Shown here: piece by piece, positions 4,241 through 6,261 of the stretch | Layout: each line of letters starts with the position of its first letter | Position numbering within the stretch: position 1 is the stretch's first letter | Origin: CAYSHJ01 sp964589725 | GTDB taxonomy: Bacteria; Planctomycetota; Planctomycetia; Planctomycetales; Planctomycetaceae | NCBI GenBank assembly: GCA_964589725.1 | Contig: CAZPUJ010000403.1 | Coordinates: 1 to 6,261, forward strand | Direction: 5' to 3' | DNA: 6,261 bases | Program-made: the position numbers and the translations under genes | Notes under the pieces: generated by a model | What the model was told of the DNA's origin: nothing | The model's database searches: none | The model's input: only the letters and a program-made list of their open reading frames with translations

Positions 4241-6261
4241 TTATTCGAAGATCGGCTGAATCTCCTCCTTGAATCCAATCACCGCGGATTCGTTGATGCG
4301 TCGCGGCATCGACGGCGTTGCGGCTTTGAACAACGGAGCGTTCGGTGCCTCGGCGACGGACAACCGAACGGTCGCACCGCCTCGCGGAAGCGACTGTGCC
4401 AACGAGGCAAAGACCTCTGGGGTTGACTTCAGTGCGGGGCCAGTCGACGGCACCTTTGGCAGCGGCGCGAGCGTCGCCTGCAGCAGCAATTCAACGATCA
4501 TCGTCGCCGACGTCTGCAACAAGGCTGGAGCAGCGTCCGTTGCTCCGGGTGCGTCGTCAATCGTGGCCACAGCCATGCCGGTCAGAACACGTGTCTCACG
4601 TCGAGCAATCTGCGCGCTGAGCAAACTCCACAAGGTCGAACCCGCCAGCTCGACGGATTCGACCGTGGTGATGCGCCGCAAGGCGGCGAGGTCTTCGCGC
4701 GGCTTGGCGAGTGTCGTGTCCGGCACAGACGCGATGCTGACAATTTCATAGCGAGCCAAGATCACCGGCGGCACGGGAACGACGATTTCTTCGTCCGCAG
4801 GAGCCGACGAAGGCAGCGGCTCTTCCTCGATCAGAGTCGACAATTGGGGAGGGACCGTCGAACGAGGCAGCGGGTTGACAGGAATCGGTTTAGCGAGGAC
4901 GTTGGCATCCACGATCGGCAACGAGTCGCGGTCCAGTGGTTCGAGCGGAATTGGGCGACGTTCGAGAAGCAGACTGCGCGGCGAGGAACTCATGGTGTCC
5001 ACGACCAAACTCGCGGCCGGTGATTCCACGCGTACGAGGGAAATCGAACTTGATGTCAACGGCTGTTCGGTTGCTGTGGCCACGATCAAGCTTACGGCGA
5101 TCTCCGAGTCCGGCAACAAGTTTGGTTGCCGTGTTGGCATCGACACGCCGAAACGGTCCAACGGCTTTGGCCGCAAACCGAGCGCTGCGCTCAATGCCGA
5201 TGGAAGCGGCACGAGGTCGAGCGTGCGCCGCATCGGAGTCTGCAACGTCGCGCTGTTGGCAAGAATCGGTCGCGGCCGCGTGAGTTCCTCAGCCGGCGGG
5301 TCGAACGGACGTTTAGGAACCGTTGTCGACGCGACGGAGAATGCGAACTCGGTCGCGAGCGACTCACTGGTGAGCTTGATTTCCGCCGACGGTACTTCTG
5401 ACAAACGGTTCATCGCGGCGACGGGCACCGCTTTCGTGAGCGGCAGCCAGCGTGCCGTGCCGATCAGCGCCGGATCGGCATCACGCCGGCGTTCAACCAA
5501 CATCGGCTGCCTCACGACGACTCGATCACTCGGCCAGCGCGCCGTTTGGCGCAGCGAAGCCTCTTCGATCGGGATCGCATTCGGAAGATCAGGAGCTGTC
5601 GTTCGCAGCGTGTCGAATCTCGTGAGGTTCGGCAGCTCGGCGGCTCGTGGTGCGGAGAAATCGTGAAATCGAGCGAATTCGTTCCAGCGTCCGTCGGCTT
5701 CATGTCGCGACGCAACGAACCACGACCAATCGGACCACCAATTCCCCGACTGCTTCACAGCGAACAGCAACAACGCCGCCGCAGTCAGAAGGGCCAATCC
5801 TTTCCACATCCCTCGGCCACGCCGTCGTCCATCGAGCGATTCTATGGAAACACGCGTGGTTGATGCCGCGACGTTTGTTGGTGACGGAGCCTCTCTCAGT
5901 GCTCTCGTGACCTTTGCCGACTTGTCCGACGTGCCTTGCCGCGAGGACTGCTTCGCTGTCGGCGCGTCCGTCGGCGCAGCGACATGCCAAGTTGCCAGCG
6001 GGTTCTTCGGCGGCGTGCTTCGTTGCGGCGGAGGAGCGACGCTCGCGAGTTGCGCTGCTTGCTCCGGACCACGTGCTGGCTTGGTTTGTTCCAATCCGGC
6101 CGCTCGGCCACGCAGCATCCGCCATGCGAGTCCCGCAAAAACGACGCCACAGAAAATTGGCACGGCCCACCAGGCTCGGCCGAGTCGCTCGAGATGTTCG
6201 GCGTTCCAGGTCAGGCGAGTGATCACGAAGTCGGCACGAGACAGATAAAGCTGACTGGCTC
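4241..6261 (-). CDS. Large uncharacterised two-helix membrane-anchored Pro/Ser/Leu-rich protein, probably 5'-partial
   Basis: I do not recognise this protein. At least 661 residues are encoded, ending FKEEIQPIFE. The first start-like codon in the window is a GTG at 6224-6226, but it lacks a Shine-Dalgarno sequence. The frame stays open to the edge (reading ASQLYLSRADF), so the true start probably lies outside. Numbering from that GTG, a hydrophobic segment at about 20-37 (WAVPIFCGVVFAGLAW) is followed by an Arg-rich, Ala/Pro-rich linker. A second hydrophobic segment at 141-157 (WKGLALLTAAALLLFAV) follows RRRGRG. The remaining ~500 residues have no further membrane segment and are rich in Pro, Leu, Ser and Thr, with dipeptides such as PIP, PLP and VPP. 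Both flanks of the linker are basic, so by the positive-inside rule the linker is cytoplasmic and the long tail is outside. No catalytic motif, signal peptidase site or clear internal repeat was seen. It is the only long uninterrupted frame in this region, and plus-strand frames opposite it look like shadows. Confidence 0.8.
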   Translation of the reverse strand, partial: ASQLYLSRADFVITRLTWNAEHLERLGRAWWAVPIFCGVVFAGLAWRMLRGRAAGLEQTKPARGPEQAAQLASVAPPPQRSTPPKNPLATWHVAAPTDAPTAKQSSRQGTSDKSAKVTRALREAPSPTNVAASTTRVSIESLDGRRRGRGMWKGLALLTAAALLLFAVKQSGNWWSDWSWFVASRHEADGRWNEFARFHDFSAPRAAELPNLTRFDTLRTTAPDLPNAIPIEEASLRQTARWPSDRVVVRQPMLVERRRDADPALIGTARWLPLTKAVPVAAMNRLSEVPSAEIKLTSESLATEFAFSVASTTVPKRPFDPPAEELTRPRPILANSATLQTPMRRTLDLVPLPSALSAALGLRPKPLDRFGVSMPTRQPNLLPDSEIAVSLIVATATEQPLTSSSISLVRVESPAASLVVDTMSSSPRSLLLERRPIPLEPLDRDSLPIVDANVLAKPIPVNPLPRSTVPPQLSTLIEEEPLPSSAPADEEIVVPVPPVILARYEIVSIASVPDTTLAKPREDLAALRRITTVESVELAGSTLWSLLSAQIARRETRVLTGMAVATIDDAPGATDAAPALLQTSATMIVELLLQATLAPLPKVPSTGPALKSTPEVFASLAQSLPRGGATVRLSVAEAPNAPLFKAATPSMPRRINESAVIGFKEEIQPIFE

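Noticed and set aside
4875..5666. 263-residue plus-strand open frame
   Set aside because: It lies wholly inside the minus-strand 661-codon frame, has a Ser/Arg/Gly-rich shadow composition and shows no ribosome binding site or family motif.
5844..6248. 134-residue plus-strand open frame
   Set aside because: It is antisense to the N-terminal region of the large membrane protein, and its Cys/Ala/Arg-rich composition is typical of a GC-rich shadow frame.
1..6261. CRISPR array, tRNA or rRNA gene, insertion sequence, toxin-antitoxin or phage defence module
   Set aside because: No regularly spaced repeats, cloverleaf-like segments, transposase motifs or small paired toxin-like genes were seen on either strand.

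Overview
The window is GC-rich bacterial chromosomal DNA that probably comes from a planctomycete (Pirellulales-like). The main clue is a palindromic intergenic repeat whose two strands both read as the peptide NPKRKRG, which I recall as a frequent annotation artefact in that group. A second GC-rich inverted repeat and a very large Pro/Ser/Leu-rich membrane-anchored protein without a recognisable family fit the same picture. The lineage is inferred from these features and from recalled patterns, not from a marker gene.

Layout from left to right. At 1-308 (minus) is a PII nitrogen-signalling protein (GlnB/GlnK type) whose last residues lie off the left edge. It is divergent from a plus-strand prepilin peptidase (552-1511), with a 243-bp intergenic region between them. 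The prepilin peptidase converges, across a 12-bp gap, on a minus-strand pair: a FlgM-like anti-sigma factor (2003-2299) followed by a Fur-family metal-dependent repressor (1524-2006). These two overlap in a GTGA junction, so they are probably co-transcribed and translationally coupled. A gene-poor stretch (2300-2894) holds a perfect 26-bp inverted repeat and several smaller hairpins. Next comes a minus-strand low-specificity L-threonine aldolase (2895-3983). After it lies a second intergenic stretch (3984-4240) with a compound GC-rich inverted repeat. The right third (4241-6261, minus) is one large open frame encoding a protein with two predicted membrane segments and a roughly 500-residue Pro-rich tail. 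It appears to run off the right edge.

Functionally this is mostly chromosomal core content: nitrogen sensing, pilin or pseudopilin maturation, flagellar late-gene control, metal or peroxide regulation and amino-acid metabolism. Nothing in the window looks like a defence island, CRISPR array, prophage or insertion sequence. The parts most worth attention are the large uncharacterised membrane protein, the flgM-fur coupling, the extra segment in the prepilin peptidase and the two intergenic palindromes.
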